DNA of 40,405 nt from Bradyrhizobium sp. (GCF_028868675.1 NZ_JAGWUA010000019.1:1-40405), one strand, 5' to 3'. Counted from the stretch's first letter, positions 1 through 8,962 are shown. Notes: a model not told the origin generated them from the letters alone. Numbers and translations: made by a program.

Positions 1-546
<546 letters not shown>

Positions 547-617
547 CGGCAAAGCCTTCGTTTTTGGGGTTGCGGCTTCGTCGCGCCCCGGCACGACGAG
601 GCTATTGCGATGAACAT

Positions 618-643
618 GGGGCGGTGCGGCAACGCGCCGCTCC
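618..643 (+). terminator. Convergent-gene hairpin, probable ilvC terminator
   Basis: Eleven-base-pair stem (618-628 with 633-643, two G-U pairs) closed by a GCAA tetraloop. On the plus strand it is followed by GTCTATTT, a weak T-rich tract. It sits 72 bases after the ilvC stop and 2 bases beyond the stop of the opposing DUF2336 gene, so it may serve both transcripts. Confidence 0.6.
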
Positions 644-645
644 GT

Positions 646-1740
646 CTATTTCCCGATCTTGTTGTGCAACTGCCAGAAGCGGAGGGTGCGCTGGGCAGTG
701 GGGACCGACAGCCTGCCGAAATCCTGGCGCGCGACGTTCAGGATCGCGTCGTTGATCGGATGTCCGCCGGGCCGCTGCGTCAGGATCTTCTCGACCGTGT
801 TCCAGTTCAGCCCGGCGCCCCGGCACGGAATCAGGATGAGGTCGGCGCGGGGCCCCTCGAGGGCCTTGGCGATCAGATCGGTCGCGACGCCGTTGAGGAG
901 GGCGAGGGCGGCGGCGAGATGGTCGAACATCTTCTGCCGGATGAAGCGGATGAGCGCCTGCTCGTTCAACTCGCCCCGTTCCTGCATCTCCTTGACCATG
1001 GCATCGACCAGGCTAAAATCGCGGTGGGCATCGGCGAGCGCCGGTTTCATCGAGCCGGCAATGGTGCTCAGCACGCGGTTGATCTCTTCCTGCAACGCCG
1101 GCGGCGCGATCGCGACGAGGCGCGCGCGCACCGCGTCGGTGGCGCGCTGCAGGAGATCACGCAGGAATTTCAGCGGCAGATCGACCCTCACGCCCAGGAG
1201 CTCGGCGAGTTGGTCGTCGCCGCTCGCCTTGGCCACCATCCCGGCATAGCCGGTCTCGGAAAACTGGGCCGTCGCATTGCCGGCGAGATTGCGAACGACC
1301 CGCTTTTCGCCGCGCTGGACGAGGACGTCCGTGACGCTCTCGGGCAGGCCGTCGCGTCCCGACATCGCGAACAAATGGTCCTGGCCCTTGGTTCGGGCGA
1401 CCTGGACCAGGGTGTCGGTCGTGACGCGCTTGGAATGGATCAGCACGTCTCCGGCGACGGAGATCTCGTCGTCGAGCGCGAGCTTCTGGATGACGTCGCT
1501 CGGCGCATTGTCGACGAGGGCGAGCCGGTGGCTGAGCTCGGCGCGCGCCCGGGTCTCGACACGGGTGACGAGCAGGCCCAGCACATCATCGAACACCTTG
1601 ACCTGTTCCTCGGAGAGCCGTTGTTCGTCACGCAGGAAGAGATCGGTCACGCGGCGGAGCGTATTGACGCGCTGATCCGCGGTGCCGGTCCGGACGGCAT
1701 CCTCGAGCTCGGAAATGATGGATTGTTCTGAGACACTCAT
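646..1740 (-). CDS. DUF2336 domain-containing protein
   Basis: A 364-residue protein starting at the ATG of MSVSEQS (bases 1738-1740). The same frame stays open upstream to 2055, but that extension is Cys/Arg-rich, unlike the rest, and is probably not translated. The body is almost entirely helical, with repeated Leu/Ala/Val-rich helices of roughly 35-40 residues, as in the HEAT-like DUF2336 family of alphaproteobacteria. No catalytic motif, signal peptide or membrane segment is visible, so it is presumably a cytosolic scaffold or interaction protein. DUF2336 proteins occur in Rhizobiales and are mostly uncharacterised. It converges on ilvC and diverges from the short-chain dehydrogenase across a long spacer. 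Family assignment is from sequence style and residue pattern; no function can be read from the sequence. Confidence 0.85.
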   Translation of the reverse strand: MSVSEQSIISELEDAVRTGTADQRVNTLRRVTDLFLRDEQRLSEEQVKVFDDVLGLLVTRVETRARAELSHRLALVDNAPSDVIQKLALDDEISVAGDVLIHSKRVTTDTLVQVARTKGQDHLFAMSGRDGLPESVTDVLVQRGEKRVVRNLAGNATAQFSETGYAGMVAKASGDDQLAELLGVRVDLPLKFLRDLLQRATDAVRARLVAIAPPALQEEINRVLSTIAGSMKPALADAHRDFSLVDAMVKEMQERGELNEQALIRFIRQKMFDHLAAALALLNGVATDLIAKALEGPRADLILIPCRGAGLNWNTVEKILTQRPGGHPINDAILNVARQDFGRLSVPTAQRTLRFWQLHNKIGK

Positions 1741-1998
1741 CGCATTCTGCGCTGGTTGTTGTGCTTGTGATCGAAAAGATTGGCAGAGTAAGTCTAAGGA
1801 CTCGTTAGTTCCCGGCCGGAACCTCGTCCGTAGTATTACTGCGACTTCCGTTGGCCACGCGACGAAGGCCGCGTATTCCCTGTGCATGACCACCGTAGGC
1901 TGCTGCCTATTCGTGCCGATGGCCCGTGCAGCGATACTGAACCTTAAGCATTTGCAGGTAAGGTCAAGGCCTCGGCTGCGCCAAGCCGGAGCCAGGGT

Positions 1999-2031
1999 TT
2001 CAAGAACTGCATCTTCATGCAATTTCTTGAA
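1999..2031. repeat. Long imperfect inverted repeat / hairpin
   Basis: The arms TTCAAGAA and TTCTTGAA pair perfectly over 8 bases. After a small internal loop (C against AT), TGCAT pairs with ATGCA around a CTTC tetraloop, giving 13 base pairs in 33 bases. It sits about 265 bases upstream of the dehydrogenase start and about 260 bases upstream of the DUF2336 start. It could be an operator, a terminator or part of a small RNA; the sequence alone does not decide. Confidence 0.55.
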
Positions 2032-2127
2032 TTTCTCGCTGCAGGTGCCCTTCAAAGAAGTGAAGCGCGGTCTTCCTTCTACGTGTGAACCTCTTCAACC
2101 AAAATCTCAGGTACAAAAAGGCCAGCA

Positions 2128-2151
2128 AGATCAGATTGATCGTGCTGATCT
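2128..2151. repeat. Inverted repeat AGATCAG-N10-CTGATCT
   Basis: Perfect 7-base arms separated by 10 bases, 145 bases upstream of the short-chain dehydrogenase start. The spacing places the two arms about 17 bases apart centre to centre, which would suit a dimeric regulator. No regulator gene is adjacent. Confidence 0.4.
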
Positions 2152-2296
2152 CTCGTCTGGCTTGCGATCCGCAAGTATCTTTTTCTTCGGAAGCGTAGGC
2201 TCAGCTGCAGATGTGTCATCCACATTCTTTGCGGCAGGGTTTGTCTCGATCGGGGAGGGGTGCCATGCTCATCCGGTACTCGAATGGGGATCGGAA

Positions 2297-3154
2297 ATGC
2301 GATCTGTCGTCGTCACCGGCGCGTCCACCGGTATCGGCTGGACAACCGCAAAATTGCTGATCGATCGCGGCTTTCACGTGTTCGGCAGCGTCCGCAAGCA
2401 GGCCGATGCGGACCGGCTCGGGAGCGAATTCGGAGCCAATTTCAAGCCCCTGCTGTTCGACGTCACCGACGAGGCTGCGGTGCTTGCGGCGGCGCGGCAG
2501 GTCCGTGACGCCCTGAACGGCGAGACACTCGCCGGCCTCGTCAACAATGCCGGTGTCGCGGTCGCCGGCCCCGTGCTGGAGTTGCCGGCGGACGAATTCC
2601 GCCGCCAGATGGACATCAACGTCATCGGTCCGGTCATCGCCACCCAGGCCTTCGGCCCGCTGCTCGGCGCCGATGCATCCCTGAACGGTCCAAAGGGGCG
2701 GATCGTCATGATCAGCTCGGTGGCGGGTAGGAGCGGCAATCCGCTGACCGCGCCTTATACCGCCTCGAAACACGCGATCGAGGGGCTGTCGGAAAGCCTG
2801 CGCCGCGAGCTGATGCTCTACGGCATCGACGTCGTGGTCGTGGCGCCCGGGGCGGTGAAGACGCCGATCTGGAGCAAGGGCGAGCAGATCGACATGGCTC
2901 CCTACCGCAACTCGCCCTATTTGCCGGTGATGCAGAGGCTGCTTCGGTTCATGCTGCAGTTGGGCGAGAACGGCCTGCCGGCCGAGCGGATCGCGGAGGT
3001 GGTGCTCGAGGCGCTGACCAGTCCGCGGCCGAAGGTGCGTTACCAGGTCACGCCGGACCCGATGCGGCACATGTTGCAGGCGACGCTGCCCAAGCGCGCC
3101 GTCGACCGCATCATCGCCAGGCGCCTCGGCCTGCTGCCGCCGGGCTCGACCTAG
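2297..3154 (+). CDS. Classical short-chain dehydrogenase/reductase (SDR)
   Basis: A 285-residue cytosolic NAD(P)-dependent oxidoreductase with a complete classical SDR core: TGASTGIG (residues 7-14) for cofactor binding, NNAG (83-86), and the catalytic Ser141-Tyr154-Lys158 set within ISS...PYTASKHA. SVRK after the second strand (Arg33, Lys34) suggests a preference for NADP(H). The segment VAPGAVKTPIW follows, as in the family. A C-terminal region beyond residue 200 with predicted helices and PLLLR-type hydrophobic patches resembles SDRs acting on steroids, retinoids or acyl chains, but the substrate cannot be read. The start is the ATG before RSVVVTG; upstream in-frame sequence lacks coding character. 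It stands alone downstream of a long regulatory spacer. Confidence 0.9.
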   Translation: MRSVVVTGASTGIGWTTAKLLIDRGFHVFGSVRKQADADRLGSEFGANFKPLLFDVTDEAAVLAAARQVRDALNGETLAGLVNNAGVAVAGPVLELPADEFRRQMDINVIGPVIATQAFGPLLGADASLNGPKGRIVMISSVAGRSGNPLTAPYTASKHAIEGLSESLRRELMLYGIDVVVVAPGAVKTPIWSKGEQIDMAPYRNSPYLPVMQRLLRFMLQLGENGLPAERIAEVVLEALTSPRPKVRYQVTPDPMRHMLQATLPKRAVDRIIARRLGLLPPGST

Positions 3155-3310
3155 CCGGCCGTGACGGCCCTGCGCGCGGCGCCATCGCGATCGGCCAGCC
3201 GCGCCGGCGGACCTGAGCGAAGGTCGGATCGCCGACCTCGTTGCGCAGCGATAGTCGTTCCATTACAGATTTGTGACACGGTGTGGGTTCCGGCTGCACC
3301 GGACGCCTCT

Positions 3311-3328
3311 GGCCCCCGCCAGGGGGCC
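3311..3328 (+). other. G/C hairpin in the leader of the LtaS-like gene
   Basis: GGCCCCC and GGGGGCC form a perfect 7-base-pair stem around a GCCA loop, ending 38 bases before the chosen ATG. No T-run follows, so it is not a typical intrinsic terminator. If translation began at the upstream GTG at 3283, the hairpin would be coding. Confidence 0.35.
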
Positions 3329-3366
3329 TGGCTCACCGCGCCGGACCCGTGTGTTGCGTGTCGTCG

Positions 3367-5079
3367 ATGGCGCCCGCGCCCAATCCAGGTCCTTCCGCCG
3401 CCACCGTTGTGCGGGCAAACGTCGCCGAGATCGGCATCTGGCGGCTGCTCGCGGTCGCCGTGCCGCAGCTCGCCGCGCTGGCGCTGATGTTCGAGACCGA
3501 AAGCGATTTCGGCTCCCGGCTCGGCTTCGTCCTCGCCTGGGGCATCCTCAACTTCTTCTGGCTCGCGCTGCTCCGCCGTCCGGCGCTATCGGGCGCTCTG
3601 TCGCTGACCCTGGTCGTGGTGCTGGTGCTGCTGTCGCGGCTCAAGCACGACGTCGTGCAGATGACGGCGAACTTCGTCGATCTCATGATGATCGACCGCG
3701 ACACCGCCGCGTTCCTGTTCACGATCTTTCCGAACCTGCGATGGTCGGTGATCCTGGCCGGCCTCGTGACGCTGCCGCTGATGTACGCGCTGTGGTGGCT
3801 CGATCCGTTCCGCGTCCGCCGCCTGCCGGCGCTGGCCTGCAAGCTCGCCTGCCTCGCGGGGCTCGTCGGCTATTCCATCAGCCATCCCGACGAGGCCTGG
3901 CGCGGCTATTACGACGACGGCTATTTGTCGAAATTCTTCCGTTCCGGTGTCACCGCGGTGTCCGATTTCGTCCAGTACGGCTTCATGGAGTCGGCCGCGA
4001 CGACCAACGAGCGGCTCAACGTGCCGCTGCTCGATGCCTGCCATCCCGCCGGGCGGCGGCCGAACATCATCATGATCCATGATGAATCGAGCTTCGACAT
4101 CCGTGCCGCCGCGGGCATCAAGGTGCCCCCCGGCTACGGCGGCCATTTCAAGTCCTATGACGGCAAAGAGCGCGCATTCCTGGCCGAGAGCAATGGCGGG
4201 CCGAGCTGGTTCACCGAGTACAACGTGCTCGCGGGCCTGTCGTCGCGTTCATTCGGCCGCTTCGCCTATTTCGTCACCCGCATCGCCTCGGGCCGCGTCG
4301 AGCGCGGATTGCCGCTCGCGCTGCGCCGCTGCGGCTACGACACCATGTCGCTCTATCCGGCCTATGGCGGCTTCATGAGCGCGCGCAGCTTCCAGCTCAC
4401 CACCGGTATCGAACGCTTCTATGACGCTACCGATCTCGGCGCCAAGGACGTCGAGCCCGACAGCTTCTTCTACGGCAAGGCACTGCAGCTGATGGGCGAG
4501 CGGCCGCCAAACAAGCCGCTGTTCACGTTCGTCTATCTCGGCGCCAATCATTTTCCCTGGGAGACGCGCTTCCGTCCCGAGTTGATGCCGTCATGGCGTC
4601 CGCCCGGCAATGCGCCGTCGATCGACGAATATCTGCGTCGTCAGGCGATGAGCGCCGAGCAGTACAAGGCGTTCGTCGCGGACCTGAAGAAGAAATTTCC
4701 GAGCGAGCCGTTCCTGATTGTGCGTTATGGCGATCACCAGCCGGAATTTGCGCCTGCCATCCTCGAGCCCGGGCTGGATGAGGGCAGCCTGGGCAAGAAG
4801 CTCGAGGAATACGATCCGCGTCTCTATGCGACCTACTACGCGATCGACGCCGTCAATTTCGAGCCGGTCAGGAGCGAGGTGGTGATGGACACGGTCGACG
4901 GGCCCTATCTGCCGCTGGTCATCCAGGAAGCCGCCGGAATTCCACTCGATCCGTCCTTTGCCGAGCAGAAGAACATCATGCTGCGCTGCAAGGGTCTGTT
5001 CTATGGCTGCAAGGACGGCGCCGAGGCGCGCCGCTTCAACCGCCTGCTGATCGATGCCGGCCTGATACGCGGCCTGTAG
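3367..5079 (+). CDS. Membrane-anchored LtaS/sulfatase-fold phosphotransferase-like enzyme
   Basis: A 570-residue protein with about four or five N-terminal membrane helices (roughly 22-42, 52-70, 74-91, 124-142 and 153-170), then a large extracytoplasmic alkaline-phosphatase-superfamily domain. Residues matching the metal site of lipoteichoic acid synthase-type enzymes are visible: Glu240 in IIMIHDESSF, Ser280 in GPSWFTEYNVLAGLS, and Asp456-His457 in VRYGDHQPEF; His395 in GANHFPW fits the substrate histidine. The usual nucleophile in LtaS and OpgB is threonine, here serine. The family moves phosphoglycerol or phosphoethanolamine groups onto lipids or glycans at the periplasmic face, or acts as a sulfatase; the substrate here is unknown. 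The start is uncertain: no clear ribosome site precedes ATG 3367, and a GTG at 3283 would add 28 residues. An LpxO-like gene follows. Confidence 0.82.
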   Translation: MAPAPNPGPSAATVVRANVAEIGIWRLLAVAVPQLAALALMFETESDFGSRLGFVLAWGILNFFWLALLRRPALSGALSLTLVVVLVLLSRLKHDVVQMTANFVDLMMIDRDTAAFLFTIFPNLRWSVILAGLVTLPLMYALWWLDPFRVRRLPALACKLACLAGLVGYSISHPDEAWRGYYDDGYLSKFFRSGVTAVSDFVQYGFMESAATTNERLNVPLLDACHPAGRRPNIIMIHDESSFDIRAAAGIKVPPGYGGHFKSYDGKERAFLAESNGGPSWFTEYNVLAGLSSRSFGRFAYFVTRIASGRVERGLPLALRRCGYDTMSLYPAYGGFMSARSFQLTTGIERFYDATDLGAKDVEPDSFFYGKALQLMGERPPNKPLFTFVYLGANHFPWETRFRPELMPSWRPPGNAPSIDEYLRRQAMSAEQYKAFVADLKKKFPSEPFLIVRYGDHQPEFAPAILEPGLDEGSLGKKLEEYDPRLYATYYAIDAVNFEPVRSEVVMDTVDGPYLPLVIQEAAGIPLDPSFAEQKNIMLRCKGLFYGCKDGAEARRFNRLLIDAGLIRGL

Positions 5080-5183
5080 CCCCGCGGCCATGGTTTCGCG
5101 GCGGCAGGCGGCGGCTGCCTTGAGAGCGGCCGCCCATTCCTGCTAATAGGTCGGGCAGGAGTTATTTTTCCTGGATTTCGGCC

Positions 5184-6116
5184 ATGGTGTTACGCCTGCT
5201 ATCGCCCCAGTTTCTGGTGCTATGGGCTTTCATCGGTTCGACGTTCGCCGTGCATTTCCGCGGCAAGGTGCGGTTCGGCTTCTGGCGCCAGTTCACCGAT
5301 CACTCGACCCTGATGGCACCGTACAATGTGCTGATGTACATCTTCTCGGCGGTGCCGAACCGGCCGATCCTCGAGGAGAAATCGTTCCCCGAGATGAACG
5401 TGCTGCGCGACAACTGGCGGGAAATCCGCGAGGAGGCCCGGCAATTGTTCGCGCAAGGCCGGATCAAGGCCGCCGACAAGTACAACGACTGGGGCTTCAA
5501 CTCCTTCTTCCGCACCGGCTGGAAGCGCTTTTACCTCAAATGGTACGACGAGCCGCTGCCTTCCGCGGTCGCCAATTGTCCGAGGACGGTCGCGCTGCTG
5601 AGCTCGATCCCGAACATCAAGGGCGCGATGTTCACCAACCTGCCGCCGGGCGGGCGCCTCGTGCAGCACCGCGATCCCTATGCCGGCTCGATCCGCTATC
5701 ATCTCGGTCTGCAGGTGCCGAAATCGCCCGGCGAGTGCCGCATCTTCATCGACGGCGATCCCCATACCTGGCGCGACGGCGAGGCGCTCATCTTCGACGA
5801 GACCTATCTGCACTACGCCGAAAACACCACTGCCGACGACCGGTTGATCCTGTTCTGCGACATCGAGCGGCCGCTGACGAGCAAGGCGATGACCGCGGTC
5901 AATCGCTGGTTCTCCAATCACATCATCCGCGAAAGCGCGACCCAGAACGTCGAGGGCGAGCGGGTCGGCTGGATCAACCGCGTGTTCGCCTGCGCCTATC
6001 AGGTCCGCCTGCTCGGCAAGCGGATGAAAGCCTGGAACAAGCGTGTCTACTATGCGATTAAGTTCGGTCTGATCGGTGCCGTCCTCACCGCATTCCTCGC
6101 CACCGCGTTTGCGTGA
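5184..6116 (+). CDS. LpxO-like aspartyl/asparaginyl beta-hydroxylase
   Basis: A 310-residue Fe(II)/2-oxoglutarate dioxygenase of the aspartyl/asparaginyl beta-hydroxylase family, flanked by one hydrophobic segment at each end (about 7-24 and 288-308). The iron ligands are visible as His162-x-Asp164 (VQHRDPYAGSIRYHLGL) and distal His210 (DETYLHYAEN); Arg220 in TADDRLIL fits the 2-oxoglutarate carboxylate contact. Length and topology match LpxO, which hydroxylates the 3'-secondary acyl chain of lipid A at the inner membrane. That role is an inference from family resemblance. It lies 104 bases after the LtaS-like gene, in the same direction, so both may belong to an envelope-modification unit. 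AGGAG at 5156-5160 is too far from the ATG and lies in a small dyad, so the ribosome site is unclear. Confidence 0.85.
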   Translation: MVLRLLSPQFLVLWAFIGSTFAVHFRGKVRFGFWRQFTDHSTLMAPYNVLMYIFSAVPNRPILEEKSFPEMNVLRDNWREIREEARQLFAQGRIKAADKYNDWGFNSFFRTGWKRFYLKWYDEPLPSAVANCPRTVALLSSIPNIKGAMFTNLPPGGRLVQHRDPYAGSIRYHLGLQVPKSPGECRIFIDGDPHTWRDGEALIFDETYLHYAENTTADDRLILFCDIERPLTSKAMTAVNRWFSNHIIRESATQNVEGERVGWINRVFACAYQVRLLGKRMKAWNKRVYYAIKFGLIGAVLTAFLATAFA

Positions 6117-6130
6117 TCGATTGTCTCTTT

Positions 6131-6165
6131 GTCATTTGGGGGGCGCCTCGAAGAGGCGGAATGAC
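6131..6165. repeat. REP-like palindromic element, copy 1
   Basis: Outer arms GTCATT (6131-6136) and AATGAC (6160-6165) enclose an inner hairpin CGCCTC-GAA-GAGGCG (6144-6158). It starts 15 bases after the stop of the LpxO-like gene. A second element with related outer arms and a G/C-rich core is found at 22593-22631. Such GTCATTCC/GGAATGAC-ended palindromes look like dispersed intergenic repeats. It could also act as a transcript end. Confidence 0.5.
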
Positions 6166-6207
6166 CGGCTTCGACAGACCGACGATCAAGAACCAAGGAG
6201 TCCCGCC

Positions 6208-6603
6208 ATGTTGCTCACCGTCAAAGAGATGCTCGAAGCCGCCAATGCCGCCGTGCCGAAGATTTCGCCGGCGCAGGCCCAGGAGATGATCGGCAAGGGC
6301 AACGTGCTCGTGCTGGACGTGCGCGACGCCCCCGAGGTCGAGAAGAGCGGCAAGATCGACGGGGCGCTGCACGTTTCCCGCGGCATGCTGGAGTTTCGCG
6401 CCGATCCGGCCTCGCCCTATCACGACAAGAAGTTCTCCAAGGACAAGACCGTGATCCTCTATTGCGCCTCCGGCGGCCGCGCCGCGCTCGCCGGCAAGGT
6501 GCTCAAGGACATGGGTTACGGCCAGGTCTACAACATCGGCGGTTTCAAGGACTGGGCCGATGCCGGCGGCGCGATCGAGAAGCCGATCGAGCCGGGGATG
6601 TAG
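6208..6603 (+). CDS. Single-domain rhodanese-like protein
   Basis: A 131-residue cytosolic protein consisting of one rhodanese domain. The region LVLDVRDAPE (about residues 34-43) is the CH2A-like start of the domain, and the active-site loop reads YCASGGRA with the catalytic cysteine in a six-residue CxxGGR loop, as in GlpE/PspE-type sulfurtransferases. The C-terminal VYNIGGFKDWADAGG is the family's closing block. It would carry a persulfide between thiol donors and acceptors; the physiological acceptor cannot be told. AAGGAG at 6195-6200 supports the ATG at 6208. It stands between a REP-like element and the NEW3/ABC set, with no obvious functional partner. Confidence 0.92.
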   Translation: MLLTVKEMLEAANAAVPKISPAQAQEMIGKGNVLVLDVRDAPEVEKSGKIDGALHVSRGMLEFRADPASPYHDKKFSKDKTVILYCASGGRAALAGKVLKDMGYGQVYNIGGFKDWADAGGAIEKPIEPGM

Positions 6604-6606
6604 TGC

Positions 6607-6626
6607 GCGGATCGCCTCCAATCCGC
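6607..6626 (+). terminator. Small hairpin after the rhodanese gene
   Basis: GCGGAT and ATCCGC pair over 6 bases around an 8-base loop, 4 bases after the stop codon. No T-run follows, so an intrinsic terminator role is only possible. Confidence 0.3.
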
Positions 6627-6797
6627 ACGCACGTTTCGAACTAAAGTCTGAGCCGAAAATGCCTGGGATCACCGACTTGTAACTGGGTCGGCTACAACTT
6701 CGTCACGATTGCTCCCATCATGTGACACGCCGCCGCCATCGTCTTGCCGGCGCGCGATAGCCGTCGTTGATCCTTGTCCCTTGCAGGAGTGTCGTCC

Positions 6798-7979
6798 ATG
6801 CGAGCGCTTGATGCTGCGCGTCTTGCATTCATTCTCACCTTGATCGGTCCTGCCTTTGTCGGTCCCCCGGCTCATGCCGCCGAGCCGGCGCATGACATCA
6901 AGGGGCTCTTTCTGATGACCGATTATCCCGCGGTCACGGTGCGGCCCGGCACCACCTCCAACATCTCGCTGCGACTGCAGAACTATGGCCTCGCGCCGGA
7001 GCGCTACCAGCTCTCGATTGCGGGCGTGCCGAGCGGGTGGACCGCGACCCTGCTCGGTGGCGGGCAGCCGGTCGGGGCGGCGATGCCGGGTGAGGACTCC
7101 AGCGTCGCGCTGCAGCTCAGGCTGGACGTTCCCGCAACCAGCGACCTCGGCCAGCAGACGCTGACCGTGAAGGCGCAAGGCGCCGGCACCAATGCGGAGC
7201 TGCCGATTGCGGTGTCGCTCGCCAAGGAGCTGCCGGCCAAGCTCAGCGTCAAGTCGAGCCTGCCCTCGCTGCGCGGCAGCCCGAAATCCAATTTCGACTA
7301 CACGCTCTCGATCAAGAACGATTCCGGGCGCAACCTCGTCGCGAGCTTCGGCGCGGAGGCGCCGGCGAACTTCGAGACCTCCTTCACCGAGGCCTATGGC
7401 ACGCAGGAAGTATCCTCCCTCCCGATCGATGCCGGCCAGTCCAAGGACATCAAGCTGAAGGTGCGGCCGCCGAGCACGGTCGACGCCGGACACTTCCCGG
7501 TGAAGGTGACGGTGAAGGCAGCCGACGCCTCGGCCACGACCGAGCTCGCGCTCGACGTGGTCGGTCAGCCGCAGCTTCATGTCTCGGGCCGCGACGGTCT
7601 TCTCAGCGCCCGCGCGGTCGCGGGCAAACAGAGCTCGATCCCGATCGTCGTGACCAACAGCGGTACTGCTCCGGCCGAGAACATCACGCTCGCCGCCACC
7701 GCGCCGAGCGGCTGGAAGGTGACGTTCGAGCCGGCCACCATCGAGCGCCTGGTGCCGGGTAAGGACAGCGAGGTGCAGGCGCTGCTGACGCCGAGCGAGA
7801 AGTCGCTCGCCGGCGACTACCAGGCGACGATCCGCGCCACCTCGCGCGGCGAGAGCGCATCCGGTCAGTTTCGTATCACCGTGGGCACGTCGACGGTGTG
7901 GGGCATGGCGGGCGCCGGCGTGATCGGCGTGGCGTTGCTCCTGATGCTCGGCGCAGTCGCGAGGTTCGGACGGCGATGA
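6798..7979 (+). CDS. Secreted, C-terminally anchored NEW3-domain protein
   Basis: A 393-residue protein with a signal peptide (residues 1-27, cleavage expected after AHA), about 330 residues of repeated Ig-like beta-sandwich sequence, and one C-terminal membrane helix (about 367-388) ending in RFGRR, which points the body to the periplasm. At least three repeats are seen, each with a phrase like '[17 protein letters not shown]' or '[20 protein letters not shown]' followed by 'PSGWxxT', the signature of NPCBM-associated NEW3 domains (COG1470). Its stop overlaps the start of the ABC ATPase by 4 bases (ATGA), so the two are translationally coupled. It therefore probably works with the downstream ATPase and ABC-2 permease, in the slot that NosD occupies in Nos systems. 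The ligand is unknown. Confidence 0.85.
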   Translation: MRALDAARLAFILTLIGPAFVGPPAHAAEPAHDIKGLFLMTDYPAVTVRPGTTSNISLRLQNYGLAPERYQLSIAGVPSGWTATLLGGGQPVGAAMPGEDSSVALQLRLDVPATSDLGQQTLTVKAQGAGTNAELPIAVSLAKELPAKLSVKSSLPSLRGSPKSNFDYTLSIKNDSGRNLVASFGAEAPANFETSFTEAYGTQEVSSLPIDAGQSKDIKLKVRPPSTVDAGHFPVKVTVKAADASATTELALDVVGQPQLHVSGRDGLLSARAVAGKQSSIPIVVTNSGTAPAENITLAATAPSGWKVTFEPATIERLVPGKDSEVQALLTPSEKSLAGDYQATIRATSRGESASGQFRITVGTSTVWGMAGAGVIGVALLLMLGAVARFGRR

Positions 7980-8962
7980 ACGATCCTCGGAAACAAGCCG
8001 CCGGCGGCGCGCCCGACATCGTCATCGCCGCACGCGGCCTGACCAGACGCTATGGCGACGCCGCGGCGGTGGATGCCATCGACTTCGACATCGCTCGGGG
8101 CGAAGTGTTCGGCCTGCTCGGTCCGAACGGCGCCGGCAAAACAACGACCATCCTGATGATGCTCGGCCTCACCGAGATATCCTCGGGCAGCATCGGCGTG
8201 CTCGGCTTCGATCCGGCGCGCGAGCCGCTGAAGGTCAAGGAGCGCGTCGGCTACCTGCCGGATGCGGTCGGCTTCTACGACCAGCTCACCGCATGGGAGA
8301 ATCTCGCCTACACCGCCAGGCTGATGGGCTTGTCGCGCGCCGAGCGGGCAAGGCGGATCGACGCGGCGCTGGCGCGGGTCGGGCTCGGCGGCGTGGCGGA
8401 CAAGCGCGTCGCTACCTTTTCGCGCGGCATGCGCCAGCGGCTGGGCCTCGCCGAGATCATCGTGAAGCGCGCCGAGATCGCCATCCTGGACGAGCCGACC
8501 ACCGGCCTCGATCCGCAGGCGACGCTCGAATTCCTCGCGCTGATCGGCGAGCTCAAGGCCGAAGGCGTCACCGTGCTGCTGTCGTCGCATCTGCTCGACC
8601 AGGTGCAGCGCATCTGCGATCGCGCCGCCCTGTTCCAGGGCGGACGAGTCGTGCTGATGGGCTCGGTGCCGGAGCTGTCGGTGCAGGTGCTCGGTGCCGG
8701 CTTTGCGGTCGAGGTCGAGGCAGAAGGCGTCGGGATCGCCCGGCGGCTCGCCATGATTCCCGGCGTGACGCAGGTGGAGACGCTGGCCCCGGACCGCTTC
8801 CGCATGACGGCGGAGCGCGACGTGCGCCCGGATGCGGCCCGCGCCGTCGTCGCGGTCGACGGTTCGCTGCGGCGGCTGTCGGTCGACGAGCCGAGCCTGG
8901 AGGCGATCTACGCCCGCTATTTCCAGGCGCAAGGCGATGGAGGCGTTCGTCATGCGGCGTGA
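7976..8962 (+). CDS. ABC transporter ATP-binding protein (NosF/CcmA-type)
   Basis: A 328-residue ATPase with Walker A GPNGAGKT (49-56), Q-loop region, signature FSRGM (148-152) in place of LSGGQ, Walker B AILDEP (169-174) and the switch histidine in [10 protein letters not shown]. The SRGM-type signature and the roughly 90-residue C-terminal extension are typical of ATPases partnered with ABC-2-type permeases (NosF, CcmA, GldA groups) and not of importers. ATG at 7976 overlaps the stop of the NEW3 gene, and its own stop lies inside the permease gene. It powers the three-gene system 6798-9914; whether this exports a solute, extracts a lipid or drives a mechanical process cannot be told. Confidence 0.93.
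   Translation: MNDPRKQAAGGAPDIVIAARGLTRRYGDAAAVDAIDFDIARGEVFGLLGPNGAGKTTTILMMLGLTEISSGSIGVLGFDPAREPLKVKERVGYLPDAVGFYDQLTAWENLAYTARLMGLSRAERARRIDAALARVGLGGVADKRVATFSRGMRQRLGLAEIIVKRAEIAILDEPTTGLDPQATLEFLALIGELKAEGVTVLLSSHLLDQVQRICDRAALFQGGRVVLMGSVPELSVQVLGAGFAVEVEAEGVGIARRLAMIPGVTQVETLAPDRFRMTAERDVRPDAARAVVAVDGSLRRLSVDEPSLEAIYARYFQAQGDGGVRHAA

Larger units (their letters stand above)
1741..2296. promoter_or_regulatory. Long divergent spacer with multiple dyads
   Basis: A 556-base stretch between two divergent genes, visibly richer in A and T than its surroundings. Open frames through it lack the G/C third-position bias of the neighbouring genes, so it looks non-coding. It holds a near-perfect 15-base palindrome (1829-1843), a long hairpin (1999-2031) and a 7+7 inverted repeat with a 10-base spacer (2128-2151). 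No convincing TTGACA/TATAAT pair was found on either strand. It must carry the promoters of both flanking genes and could also encode a small RNA. Confidence 0.5.

Noticed and set aside
646..1731. A long plus-strand reading frame opposite the DUF2336 gene
   Set aside because: It mirrors the real gene's codons on the other strand; the product is Arg/Glu/Gly-rich and shows no family motif. The minus-strand protein is coherent.
6677..6697. Inverted repeat TTGTA-N11-TACAA upstream of the NEW3 gene
   Set aside because: Five-base arms with an 11-base spacer are expected by chance in a spacer of this size; no promoter elements support it.
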